Source: Chromatiales bacterium (ex Bugula neritina AB1) (GTDB taxonomy: Bacteria > Pseudomonadota > Gammaproteobacteria > Granulosicoccales > Granulosicoccaceae). From it: a DNA stretch of 64,000 nucleotides. Shown one piece after another: positions 25,231 to 33,875 of this stretch. A program made the translations under genes and the position numbers. The stretch's first letter is position 1. Each line of letters starts with the position of its first letter. The DNA is taken from assembly GCA_001730015.1 (NCBI GenBank), contig MDLA01000115.1:1-64000 (forward strand), read 5' to 3'. A model generated the notes under the pieces. It worked only from the letters and a program-made list of their open reading frames with translations. It did no database searches and was not told the DNA's origin.

Positions 25231-27263
25231 GCGTCATACCACTCCGCACGGCTTTGATAGCGACGACGCATTGCATCACCCATCTGCCGGATGGAATCCG
25301 GGAAGTCACCATAGTTTCTAACCCGCCACGGGAAATTCAGCTTGATGATTCGACCCCCCTCAATGGACGCAAAGGCATGACCAGTCGGTAGTGACATCAC
25401 CATGTTGGGTGTGATCATGTCAGTCTCGACACTGGTGACACGATCTTCATTGCTGCTGACAAACACCGAGCCGTCGAGCATGTTGTCGGTGTCTCTGGCT
25501 TGCGTGATATTGATCATGCTCACCGTTTTGACTTTCGGGACCTGATCAGTCAGCAGGGAGGCCGTTTCGGTATTCTTGATTCTAAACATCACCAGGCTGT
25601 TGAAGTTGGAGGTGACGACATCTCGCTTTGCGCGATTGCCCAGGGCCACTTCAAAGTCTTGTACGGTTTGTGAATAGGCCGCCACCCCGACACCGGCACC
25701 GCGTATCTTGTTGACCATCGGGATGAACTCATCCCCCATCAACGCATCCACCTCATCCATATGCAGCCACACGTTAAACGACTCGTCCGGGATGCCACCG
25801 GGGATATCGCCCAGTACCCCTTCCTTGTAAATGCGTGAGGCGGTGGCGACGAGATCGGATAACATCGCCTTACCGGTGGCCTGTGCCACCATGTGTTCTG
25901 CCATCGCATCGAGACCGACGTAGACGATTTGTCGTCGGCGAATCACCTGCTCCCAGTCGAGTAACTGACGACCACTTTTAATGGCTTCTGTACTCGGACT
26001 CATGATCAGATCCAGTTGTCCAGAAGTCATCTTGTCCAGCAACGGCCTGACCGAGGCAACCAGCTTGCGGTAGTAACCGGGATCCATCCGTGCGGTTTCA
26101 TAAAGATCGCGAAGGATGTCATTACCATCGAGCAGATCACTCCCCTCACCGGCAAGGACTGCGAGCATGGCAACCTCCTCACGCGTCCTGCCCCGGTCTT
26201 CCTTCGCCTTGTTCAATGCGGTATCGAACAGAGACAAGCGCTCACTTTTCCGCAATTGATGCTTGCCGTAGCGGCACATGAGCCCACCCATATCCGAGAT
26301 GTAGCGTTTAATGGCGTTGAGATTCGCAGGCTCCCCCATCGCATCACAGACACGAACAATCAGGTTGATGAACTGCCAGCCGAATTCTCTGAATACCGCA
26401 GACTCACCATCGCCCGGTAACTGTCTTGCCAGTCGCGAGGCAATCTCGGTAATCCGGGTGTAGTTGCCGGTCGCATCGTACATGGCTGAAACGTCCGGAA
26501 ACCCGAGATGAAAGATCACCAGATCATCGCCCCGACCGGCGCGGTGGGCTTCGGCATACATGGTTTGCATCAGTGAGGCAGAGCCCTTCGGATCAAACAC
26601 GATCACGACATCTTGTGAGGATCGATGAATATCCTGCATGACCAACATTTCGAGCGCTTCGGTTTTACCGGTGCCGGTGGTACCGGCAAAATACATGTGC
26701 TGCCGACGTTCGCGCAGACCGATACTCTGTGCCCGTCGCCTACCTTCCACCCCGTGCAGACAGCTGTCACCAAACAAGGTGGATCTCGGTGGCCATGGAT
26801 TGAACATGGAGTAACTGCCGGTAAACCGGGTCAGCAGCTTGATGACTGGCAGTTTTTTGAGCCCCTTTTCAATCTTTCTGACCGTGTAATATTCCTCACG
26901 CTTGATATAGTGTTTGTATTGATTATCGAAGGTGTCGATGTATCGTTGCGTGTGTTTCTGGCCCCACTCGAAACCTTCACCAAGATACAGCCGATCATCG
27001 TAGACAGGTACGCGTTTGTTGTTGATCTGCAGCGGTTTCTCACGACTCATGCGCCGGCGGTAACGGAGGATGCGGCAGCCACGCCAGACATCATAGAGAC
27101 CGAGTAGAATAAAGAATGCCGCACAACCGCCCGCCACCACCGGCGGCATCATCAATACCTGTGGCAGTTGCAGCAGAATAAAGGCCGCAGCAAAGGTCAC
27201 AATCGCCGCATAGAATTCCACCGCCGGACGCAACAGCACTTCGATCTGATACTTGTCACTCAT
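25227..27263 (-). CDS. traD: Conjugative coupling factor TraD (SXT/TOL type)
   Basis: A 678-residue type IV coupling protein that delivers the DNA-relaxase complex to the channel. Two N-terminal transmembrane helices (FYAAIVTFAAAFILLQLPQVL; VVAGGCAAFFILLGLYDVW) precede the ATPase domain with Walker A AGTTGTGKTEALEML, VVIVFDPKGSA (Walker B-like) and a second acidic motif WLHMDEVDALMG. The start at 27263 is chosen because it overlaps the previous stop (ATGA). Length and motifs fit the SXT/TOL subfamily. No relaxase partner is present in the window. Confidence 0.92.
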   Translation of the reverse strand: MSDKYQIEVLLRPAVEFYAAIVTFAAAFILLQLPQVLMMPPVVAGGCAAFFILLGLYDVWRGCRILRYRRRMSREKPLQINNKRVPVYDDRLYLGEGFEWGQKHTQRYIDTFDNQYKHYIKREEYYTVRKIEKGLKKLPVIKLLTRFTGSYSMFNPWPPRSTLFGDSCLHGVEGRRRAQSIGLRERRQHMYFAGTTGTGKTEALEMLVMQDIHRSSQDVVIVFDPKGSASLMQTMYAEAHRAGRGDDLVIFHLGFPDVSAMYDATGNYTRITEIASRLARQLPGDGESAVFREFGWQFINLIVRVCDAMGEPANLNAIKRYISDMGGLMCRYGKHQLRKSERLSLFDTALNKAKEDRGRTREEVAMLAVLAGEGSDLLDGNDILRDLYETARMDPGYYRKLVASVRPLLDKMTSGQLDLIMSPSTEAIKSGRQLLDWEQVIRRRQIVYVGLDAMAEHMVAQATGKAMLSDLVATASRIYKEGVLGDIPGGIPDESFNVWLHMDEVDALMGDEFIPMVNKIRGAGVGVAAYSQTVQDFEVALGNRAKRDVVTSNFNSLVMFRIKNTETASLLTDQVPKVKTVSMINITQARDTDNMLDGSVFVSSNEDRVTSVETDMITPNMVMSLPTGHAFASIEGGRIIKLNFPWRVRNYGDFPDSIRQMGDAMRRRYQSRAEWYDA

Positions 27264-27673
27264 TGGCGCACCCGCCCTGCCCGTGCATCGATCAGTATGG
27301 GATACACCGGTCCATAGTGGTCGACCGCCCACGCACCCGGCAGCGCCATCAACGGTATGGAGGAATATTGACGGAGTATTTCAAGCTGTTCGAATGACTC
27401 CACATTGACAACAATGCCAATCGCCCCCAGTGACCGTAGGTAATCCTCGTTAATCGTTAACCATTGTCTGGAAATCTCATCGGCGCCGATAATCGCAATC
27501 GAGCGTAACGGGGCGTAGTCGAGCTTGCGATCAATGACACCAATCGCCGCCTGCATGCCCGGCGTCTCGACGGGAAAGGTCATCTCTGGCGCACTAAAGC
27601 CCTCATAGACTCCCCCTGCCAGTACCTGACAACCGCAGAGCAAAGTGGCGGCTAGAAGACTCGGTCGAACCAT
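27260..27673 (-). CDS. Integrating conjugative element protein, TIGR03765-like (PFL_4695)
   Basis: From the ATG at 27673 it is a 137-residue exported protein (signal LLAATLLCGCQVLAGG). The mature part (MTFPVETPGMQAAIG, LGAIGIVVNVESFEQLEILRQY, PLMALPGAWAVDHYGPVYPILID) matches TIGR03765 proteins encoded between the lytic transglycosylase and TraD. It overlaps the upstream gene by 22 bases and TraD by ATGA. The C-terminal fold is reminiscent of TrbC/thioredoxin-type proteins. Periplasmic; role unknown. Confidence 0.78.
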   Translation of the reverse strand: MVRPSLLAATLLCGCQVLAGGVYEGFSAPEMTFPVETPGMQAAIGVIDRKLDYAPLRSIAIIGADEISRQWLTINEDYLRSLGAIGIVVNVESFEQLEILRQYSSIPLMALPGAWAVDHYGPVYPILIDARAGRVRQ

Positions 27674-28179
27674 CGTTTTACCTTGTCGATGTAACGTTGT
27701 GCTCTGTGTGGTGTGGGCGAGTGATAGGCACCGACCGCACACCACCAATCCCCGTGGCAACGGCGGAATTCGTCGTACAGAATCTCAGCGGCAATATTGA
27801 GGTTGTCCTCCGGTCGCATCAGATCGTTGAGGGAATAGGATCGATGCAGGTGATACTGAATGTTGATTTGCATCAATCCGATATCGATGTTAGTCACACC
27901 CAGGTTGATCGCCTGTGTGACGGCTTGCTGCATCTCCGCACGGGAATCGAAGTAACGGCCTTGACCTGCGATATTCAGCGTCCATGGCCAGGGTCTAATC
28001 GACCCATCCGATAGCTGCTTCTGTGTTTCGGTCAATGCAATACAGTAGAGAAGTCGTGCTGGTACAGCGTGGTAGTGGGATACCGTCTTATAGGCCGTTG
28101 GCACGACGTAATCATTGGCTTTTGAGGCACCGGGTATCACCAGAACAAAGCACAGTAATGACGCTATCCTGTTGATCAT
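27652..28179 (-). CDS. Lytic transglycosylase (SLT domain) of the conjugation module
   Basis: A 175-residue exported peptidoglycan-cleaving enzyme (signal VIPGASKAND). The SLT domain shows LLYCIALTETQKQL, with the likely catalytic Glu, and GVTNIDIGLMQINIQYH, the diagnostic GLMQ motif, then DNLNIAAEILYDEF and WWCAVGAYHSP. It opens the cell wall for the secretion channel, like VirB1. ATGA overlap with the TIGR03759-like gene. Confidence 0.9.
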   Translation of the reverse strand: MINRIASLLCFVLVIPGASKANDYVVPTAYKTVSHYHAVPARLLYCIALTETQKQLSDGSIRPWPWTLNIAGQGRYFDSRAEMQQAVTQAINLGVTNIDIGLMQINIQYHLHRSYSLNDLMRPEDNLNIAAEILYDEFRRCHGDWWCAVGAYHSPTPHRAQRYIDKVKRWFDRVF

Positions 28180-28925
28180 GGTTCAATCACTCGAGGCACA
28201 TCGTCTGAAGTCCTGAGTGCACGCCAGTGCTGACTGTCCAAGTGCAATTCAACGGAACCATCGCGCAGCAACCCGGTATTTATCGCTTGCGTGTTTACCC
28301 AGTCGATAATGTCATTCTGATCCTTCGCCTCACTCCCGATAAATACAATATCGAGCTTGTCTTTGAATCCCGCCAACACTTGCCTTGATAACTTACCAGC
28401 CAAATCACCACAGGGTGCTTCGCAGGCAAGAGACACAAACAGGGTGGTTGCAGATTGCTGAGATGTTTGACGGCGTTGATACAGCGCACGGGTGGCATCG
28501 GTGACGGGTGGACGGATACCCAGCCGATCTAGTCCGGCTTCTATCTGCGGCGTCGAGTCCAGCACTTCCCGGGCGAGGTCGCGCTCCTGAGCCACCTTTT
28601 GTATCGCCAGTGCCCACGCCTGACTACGACGCATTTGATCGATGGTGACGGCGGTATAAAGGCGTGCATATCGCTCCCGATCTGCATCGGTCTCTGCATA
28701 CTTGCCCAGCAGTTCAATCGGGGACAGGTTATCACCGAAGTGACGGTCTACTGCCGAAAGATACAGCACGCGATCCCACTCGTTTTCATCAAGCCCATAA
28801 CGTTCTGTGGCGATCTCACGATCTATCGCTGACAAAGTAGCGTATGTGACCTCCGGTTGGTGAGCAGATTCAGCCGCGACCATTGGACTCATCATTAAGG
28901 CTATTAACAGAGCTACAATCGGCAT
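28176..28925 (-). CDS. Integrating conjugative element protein, TIGR03759-like (PFL_4693)
   Basis: From the ATG at 28925 it is 249 residues with a signal peptide (LIALMMSPMVAAES). The segments EIATERYGLDENEWDRVLYLS and DRERYARLYTAVTIDQMRRSQAW are characteristic of TIGR03759. The C-terminal half (LFVSLACEAPCGDLAGKL ... DKLDIVFIGSEAKDQNDIIDWV) has a thioredoxin-like look with a CxxxC pair. It starts within the end of pilL and is followed by the transglycosylase gene. Periplasmic, function unknown. Confidence 0.8.
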   Translation of the reverse strand: MPIVALLIALMMSPMVAAESAHQPEVTYATLSAIDREIATERYGLDENEWDRVLYLSAVDRHFGDNLSPIELLGKYAETDADRERYARLYTAVTIDQMRRSQAWALAIQKVAQERDLAREVLDSTPQIEAGLDRLGIRPPVTDATRALYQRRQTSQQSATTLFVSLACEAPCGDLAGKLSRQVLAGFKDKLDIVFIGSEAKDQNDIIDWVNTQAINTGLLRDGSVELHLDSQHWRALRTSDDVPRVIEP

Positions 28926-29839
28926 CGCTTTTCCCTCACACGGCAATAGCCTGTGGTCGGACTTTCCCACTCGACAAACCCGAGTTCAAAACATCCGGGT
29001 AACGCGGATTCGGCTTCACCCAGCGCCTTGATGTAATGGGCGATTTCACGCTTGCGATGATCGACCACGACAAACATCCCGGCCCCACCAATGATCTCGA
29101 AAGCTGTTTGCACTTTGAGGTGCCGAACGACTCGATGCACATACGGCAGCGGCATGGCATACACCGCGTTCACCTGCTGTGATGCCTCACCGACTTGGTA
29201 CCCGATAAACGCGGCAAGACGGCGAACCGCCTCCCCGACGGTGGTGCCCGGTGTAAATCGCCAACTGACCGGTGTCGTAAACGGGTCTAAGTCGGCTTTA
29301 GTCCAGGGGCGATATTCGGTGAGCGCGTGACCGGCACTGACGGAGGAAATGCCTACGTCCCGAAAACCGGTGAGTGGACTCTCACCATGCTCATTCCGAT
29401 GCCGGGATACCGGTAACGGGTCGGGCGTAATCACACTTTGATGGAAACTCGAGTTACCCTGTGCTGATTCAGTTTGAACCACGAGCGGGGATTCGAGTTC
29501 CATCGACTCAATCTCCTCCAGACTGACCTGCTCACCCTGATAAAGACGCTGAATACCACTAACGGAGTTCGGCGGTCTTACCCAAGGTTTTGTTTGCGAT
29601 GGCGCGGACTCCCGGCCTCCAACAGTTGCCATCACCACAAAGTCATCCGGTATCTCGACGATACGTCCGTGGATGTTTACGACGTGCTCGACGCCGATGG
29701 TTCGCGTCGGTGATATTTGAGGCGGTGTATTGTGTACCTCGCCTTGTGTCGAGTCATCATTAATGACCGCCGGATCAGTTGTGAAGGCCACTGCCGACAC
29801 CGGTATCCAGAGTAAGAACAACAGAAGTGATGTTTTCAT
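28913..29839 (-). CDS. pilL: PilL-type protein of PFGI-1-class elements (PilL N-terminal domain)
   Basis: A 308-residue exported protein (signal LLLWIPVSAVAFTT). The C-terminal part PVSWRFTPGTTVGEAVRRLAAFIGYQV ... VHRVVRHLKVQTAFEIIGGAGMFVVVDHRKREI matches the PilL N-terminal domain of ICE-encoded type IV pilus-like systems (TIGR03748). The central region is Ser/Pro-rich and probably unstructured. It heads the conjugation operon. No other pil genes are present in the window, as in many ICEs where PilL alone remains linked to the tra genes. Confidence 0.8.
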   Translation of the reverse strand: MKTSLLLFLLWIPVSAVAFTTDPAVINDDSTQGEVHNTPPQISPTRTIGVEHVVNIHGRIVEIPDDFVVMATVGGRESAPSQTKPWVRPPNSVSGIQRLYQGEQVSLEEIESMELESPLVVQTESAQGNSSFHQSVITPDPLPVSRHRNEHGESPLTGFRDVGISSVSAGHALTEYRPWTKADLDPFTTPVSWRFTPGTTVGEAVRRLAAFIGYQVGEASQQVNAVYAMPLPYVHRVVRHLKVQTAFEIIGGAGMFVVVDHRKREIAHYIKALGEAESALPGCFELGFVEWESPTTGYCRVREKRCRL

Positions 29840-30258
29840 CTCTTACCGCTCTGTTTGCGGGCATCCCAGGGACGACCAGTTTCATCGAAGTGATGTCTCA
29901 GCACGGTACTCATGATCGCTTCCGCTTCGATAAACGACGTACGATTCAGTAAGATGGACTCGGCAGATCGCCATTCTTTACTCAGCAATCGTTGCCTGGA
30001 AACGTCAGTGACAATTTGCCGAAACCCATCCAGGTCAGTGGTGTCGAATATGCGCTCAATACAATGACTCAGCACCGTGATGATGGCTTTCTTTTCCCCC
30101 TCATCGAATTTGTTATCGATGCGAGCATACGCCTCGTAGAGATTATCTCGATGGAAATCAAGGGCCACATTGGAATGTCGGGACGGACAACCATGGTCAT
30201 TCATAAACGATGTATTCTCATGGCTGAAATACACGTTAATTCGGCGACGTTTAATCAT
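29836..30258 (-). CDS. Hypothetical soluble protein upstream of pilL
   Basis: From the ATG at 30258 it is 140 residues, basic at the N-terminus (MIKRRRINVYFSHE), mostly helical and without signal or transmembrane segment. It includes DEGEKKAIITVLSHCIERIF and ESILLNRTSFIEAEAIMSTVL. I do not recognise the family. ATGA overlap with pilL and an eight-base overlap with the gene before it show it belongs to the same operon. Confidence 0.6.
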   Translation of the reverse strand: MIKRRRINVYFSHENTSFMNDHGCPSRHSNVALDFHRDNLYEAYARIDNKFDEGEKKAIITVLSHCIERIFDTTDLDGFRQIVTDVSRQRLLSKEWRSAESILLNRTSFIEAEAIMSTVLRHHFDETGRPWDARKQSGKR

Positions 30259-30523
30259 GGCGATCACCCTTGATACTTGCGTTCTGACGCTGTTGGCCCA
30301 GCTCACGTTGCTCTTGTAATCGGCGCTCCTGATCTTCGCGGCGCAAGCGTTCTCGCTGATCGTGCTCCTCCCTCAGACGATCACGTTCGTCTTCATCGCG
30401 GAGTCGTTGTTCTTCCTCCCGACGCCGCCTGACTTCATCCTGCTTGCTACGGGCTTTTTCTCTGGCTTTAGCGACACGATCTTTATTCTCAGTACGTGCC
30501 CGGCCAATACTTCTGAGTATCAT
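30251..30523 (-). CDS. Highly charged coiled-coil protein
   Basis: From the ATG at 30523, preceded by AGGGGGAG, this is a 90-residue protein almost wholly made of Glu, Arg, Asp and Gln (for example RRRREEEQRLRDEDERDRL). It is predicted to be one long charged helix. It is the first gene of the conjugation transcript after the recombinase. No family can be assigned from such low-complexity sequence; the strong ribosome binding site makes translation likely. Confidence 0.55.
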   Translation of the reverse strand: MILRSIGRARTENKDRVAKAREKARSKQDEVRRRREEEQRLRDEDERDRLREEHDQRERLRREDQERRLQEQRELGQQRQNASIKGDRHD

Positions 30524-30646
30524 CTTAGCTCCCCCTGGCAAAACACCATGAATCAAATGAAAACACTGATTCACAGCTTTAAATTATCAATTCATTATTT
30601 TGATGTAAAAACCTGATACGGTATTTTTGTGAAGACATTCTCACCA

Positions 30647-31510
30647 TTACCCACCAAGATAAACGGATACAATCTGTTTTCTTTCATGTCCTAACTCACG
30701 AGAGATAACTTGTCTTGCCGCTTCATCTTTCTGACGATCAGCATCATGCATCTTTGAGGGTGGTAAACCGCCGTTGGCCACACACTGAAAGCCGGTTAAC
30801 TGTTCATAGCGCATCTGTGCATAGTGATGTCTTGCCCCATGTGATTTGCCAAGACCAGCAGCTAACATTTCTTTCTCGAAGATTTTGACAAACTGTCTGT
30901 AGGTCTTATCTGCTGGAATTAAGCTGCCACTTCCTGCAACCGCATGGGCTTGCCTTAGCGCCTCTTCCTGTGATTTAAAAAGGATGGGCACCTCACGCCC
31001 TCGCCCACCTTTCGCCCACGACGGATATATTTTTATATGCGTGGCATGATGAGCCATTGAGGGTTTGAACTTCAGCGCCTCTTCACGTCTGAGCCCGAAT
31101 TCACGCTGCAACAAAGCCGCACAACGAACGTGCTCGTGCTGAATTCGATTCATCTTCTCGTCAGTGAATTCGAGGCTGCGGTTATGTCCGATATACTCTC
31201 GTCGAGCAATGCCGTAGTCGTCGTTGCGCTTCACCAGAGATCGGTTGTTGGTTTTTTCGGCCAGCCACCGTAAATGCGACAAACGATTCTTCATGGTTGC
31301 ATTAGACAAACCCTGATCTGACCAATGCTGCACCAACGCGTAAACATGTTTGGGCTTGAGATTATTCGCGTTTGAAATACGACGATAATTGAGTTCGTGC
31401 AACTGATTAGCCACCAATTGCAGCACTCTTCTACGTGCCGCCTGTGTCGCGTATGCCCCGTCTTTATTCCGATCACACAATGCCTTCAAGCTCCAGTTTA
31501 ACTTTCTCAT
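30647..31510 (-). CDS. Tyrosine recombinase/integrase of the Integrase_1 type
   Basis: A 287-residue DNA recombinase. The N-terminal part (residues 1-115) is a SAM-like core-binding domain and the rest a catalytic domain of the Integrase_1 (PF12835) kind common in PFGI-1 islands. Catalytic residues can be read: Arg in EFGLRREEALKF, HGARHHYA (His-x-x-Arg), LGHERKQI (His) and a Tyr in VSVYLGG at the very C-terminus. It lies upstream of the conjugation operon in the same direction. It may be the element integrase or an internal resolvase; no att site is assigned. Confidence 0.85.
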   Translation of the reverse strand: MRKLNWSLKALCDRNKDGAYATQAARRRVLQLVANQLHELNYRRISNANNLKPKHVYALVQHWSDQGLSNATMKNRLSHLRWLAEKTNNRSLVKRNDDYGIARREYIGHNRSLEFTDEKMNRIQHEHVRCAALLQREFGLRREEALKFKPSMAHHATHIKIYPSWAKGGRGREVPILFKSQEEALRQAHAVAGSGSLIPADKTYRQFVKIFEKEMLAAGLGKSHGARHHYAQMRYEQLTGFQCVANGGLPPSKMHDADRQKDEAARQVISRELGHERKQIVSVYLGG

Positions 31511-32397
31511 GTCGACGCCAGATATCGATTAAAACAAGGGTTATTGGCGCAGTGGGGCGACACTCAGGAACATCAGTTCGGTAAGTGTTAATCACCAACC
31601 GCCGATCTGGCCGACGTTTCCCTTACGGGACTCAGGGTGACTAAGCGTCGCATGGCTAAAGAGCCGATCCGGATGCATCTCCGAATTCCTCAAGTAAGCA
31701 CTGCCTTTTTTTCCGCGCCATCTGGCATTTTCGTGACCGCTAAGGAACCCCTGACGGCGAACGATAGACACGGATCTTCGGTGCACAAACCCGAAGCACA
31801 CCAAAGCGGACGTAAGATGTCTTAAGCAGTCCGAAGCCTGGCTAATAGGTATCAGCGATGAGGTACGACTTATTGGCGTTATTGAAACGTTAACGGAGGT
31901 AAACGTTTTTTTAAGACGTTTAAGTGCTGGCGGACCAGAAGGTCTGAGTGCGCATTATGTGCCAGCGGGGGCGCACTGCTTACAACAGTGATTACGCTAC
32001 CATCACTCACGTATCACGTCAAGTAAACGTGCGCAGAGCGCGCTAATACGTAGCCTGCGGCATACGTCACTACCCCAATCACTCGCGGTAGTGACGTATG
32101 CCTGTTGTCTTTCGTCGTTAATTTCTATTACCGTGAAAACGAATGCAATTCTTACGAGCATCGTGGATTCCAATTGGAATCCATGTTGCTGACCAGTTTA
32201 GCGGGAATAAATAGCGGACATATAGAAGGGACTTTAGCTTTCAGGTTGGTGATCGCACCCTTCTGTGTCTGTCTATTGAACGACCCCGATAACATTAAAA
32301 CGCCGGTAATCGACCGAGTTGAAGATGACCAACCAGATTAAACAGTACCTACTTGTTTTTCATGAATGTAAGCACGGTACTCAGAAAAGTTAGACTC
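31511..32397. other. Non-coding right edge of the conjugative element
   Basis: No convincing gene. Small frames exist (a TTG-started 78-codon frame at 32105-32341) but none has family features. The stretch includes the AAACGTTaacggaggtAAACGTTT near-repeat around 31885-31910 and the perfect inverted repeat at 32059-32102. It probably holds the promoter of the integrase/conjugation operon and perhaps the element end. Confidence 0.45.
32059..32102. repeat. Perfect 16-bp inverted repeat
   Basis: GGCATACGTCACTACC and its exact reverse complement are separated by 12 bases. The long stem has no T-run on either side, so it need not be a simple terminator. The place, at the border between the conjugative element and the chromosome, fits a recombination, transfer-origin or regulatory site. 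Confidence 0.7.
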
Positions 32398-32678
32398 CGG
32401 CAATTGCGCTGATTTGTGATGGTGGCGCAGAAAAAGAGTTTCGTACTGGCTGCCGAAAATCTTGGGCTTACTCAACCGGCAGTCAGTTGGAGCGTTCGAT
32501 AGCTGGAACAGTTGCTCGGGCACGATCTTTAAAACGCTCAACACGAAGGGTAGAACAAACGGATCAAGGCCGTGTGTTTCTGCGGTCCGCAGAGGCAGCC
32601 ACGTTGCAGATTGCACAAGGTGTGCGATTATTGGTTGGAGAGATGGGGGCTAATGTGAGCCGGGCTATGCGTCTATAG
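32398..32678 (+). pseudogene. LysR-family regulator, N-terminal remnant
   Basis: The frame beginning at 32398 reads RQLR-stop-FVMVAQKKSFVLAAENLGLTQPAVSWSVR-stop-LEQLLGHDL and then continues after a one-base shift as LKRSTRRVEQTDQGRVFLRSAEAATLQIAQGVRLL. This is the winged helix-turn-helix and linker helix of a LysR regulator. It has in-frame stops at 32410 and 32500 and a frameshift near 32530, and no effector domain follows. It is clearly dead. It may have controlled the neighbouring catabolic genes. Confidence 0.75.
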
Positions 32679-32969
32679 CAAAATTGAGTACCCCCAAAAG
32701 GCGGTCCCCACGGGGAAATACCTTGCATGGGCCGGCTTTTTCGATAACCGGACGATCATCCGTGTTCCTGACGCGTGTCCAGTCCCTCGGGCAGTTGTAT
32801 GGAGCCAGTGCAATAATCCGGTCATTGTATTCCTCGGGAAGCGTAGAAAGCGTCACAAGATCTCGAGTCCAAGATGAGTTGCGACTAAATTTGCAATCTC
32901 AGGTACACAATAGACGGGCATCGAGATCAGCACAAGCAAGGATCAGGCATCCAGGCTGTATAGTAGACA

Positions 32970-33827
32970 TTAGGAATTCAGATAATCTGCGATCTGGGGA
33001 GTACGGTATCCATCTTCTCGCCACAGTATCGGAAAATAATTCTCATCCAAATGGTTGTCACCAAGTCGCTTGTAGCGACTGTATATTGGTCCGATTCCCT
33101 CATTGAAATTCAAGGGATCATACTCTACAGCCGCTTGCATTGCGTGAAGCACTAGCGCACGTCGGGGTTTTAATCCAGAATTCTGTCCTGAACCGTGCCA
33201 AGTCCAGCCATGATGGAAAGAACCACCACCAGCTGGCACTTCAATATGTACGATATCGGGTTTAACACCGGCTTTCGCAGCTGCTTCCCGCATGGGTAGC
33301 CTATAATCCTCCGGTGCGTGAAAGTCTCCTGCTGGTTTCGATTCTGCCCACCGATGTGAACCTCGGACGAGTTCCATTGTACCGCCGCCAGCGCTGGTTT
33401 CGTCGAGTGCAATCCAGCAGGTTAACAGATCAGACGGTGTAAACCATGACAAGTAGGCGGAATCCTGATGGTAGCCGAGCGATTTCACTCCGACCGGCTT
33501 CCACAGTACGTTATCGATCATGATGCGTACGCCAGACCATCCTGCCAATTCTGCAATGGCACGGGCAATATTCTCATCCAACACGACACTGGCTATTTCC
33601 CGGTTTGCCTTCCAGCCATTGGAAATCTGTCGGGTCAGGCTCGGATCGCCATCGACATTTTGCCAATTAACTTCATCTGGACGAACGCCGGTTTCGAAGC
33701 GTCCAGAAAACAATTCATCAAACGCACGGTGCAATGCAGGCAGGCGATCTGTATCGACTATACGATCTATCACCAGTAAGCCATCACGCTGAAATGTGGA
33801 TTCATCTTCTACGGATATATCTATCAT
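32970..33827 (-). CDS. Phytanoyl-CoA dioxygenase (PhyH) family protein
   Basis: A 285-residue Fe(II)/2-oxoglutarate-dependent oxygenase. The metal ligands are visible as HQDSAYLSW (HxD) near residue 120 and the distal His in FHHGWTWHGSGQNSG, followed by the 2-oxoglutarate Arg in KPRRALVLH. It hydroxylates an unknown small molecule in the cytoplasm. It is the last gene of a leftward group with an SDR and an acyl-CoA dehydrogenase, which suggests oxidation of an acyl or aromatic substrate. Confidence 0.85.
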   Translation of the reverse strand: MIDISVEDESTFQRDGLLVIDRIVDTDRLPALHRAFDELFSGRFETGVRPDEVNWQNVDGDPSLTRQISNGWKANREIASVVLDENIARAIAELAGWSGVRIMIDNVLWKPVGVKSLGYHQDSAYLSWFTPSDLLTCWIALDETSAGGGTMELVRGSHRWAESKPAGDFHAPEDYRLPMREAAAKAGVKPDIVHIEVPAGGGSFHHGWTWHGSGQNSGLKPRRALVLHAMQAAVEYDPLNFNEGIGPIYSRYKRLGDNHLDENYFPILWREDGYRTPQIADYLNS

Positions 33828-33875
33828 TAGCTGAATTGAAGTTAAACAAGTGAATTAGGGTGGAAAGAAATCTTG

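Noticed and set aside
30362-30616. Plus-strand frame with hydrophobic runs
   Set aside because: It is the complement of the charged repeat in the coiled-coil gene, which gives artificial Leu/Phe runs.
32665-32856. 63-codon minus-strand frame between the LysR remnant and the PhyH gene
   Set aside because: No family features and partly overlapping the pseudogene; not enough support for a gene. The 290 bases here hold nothing else I can name.
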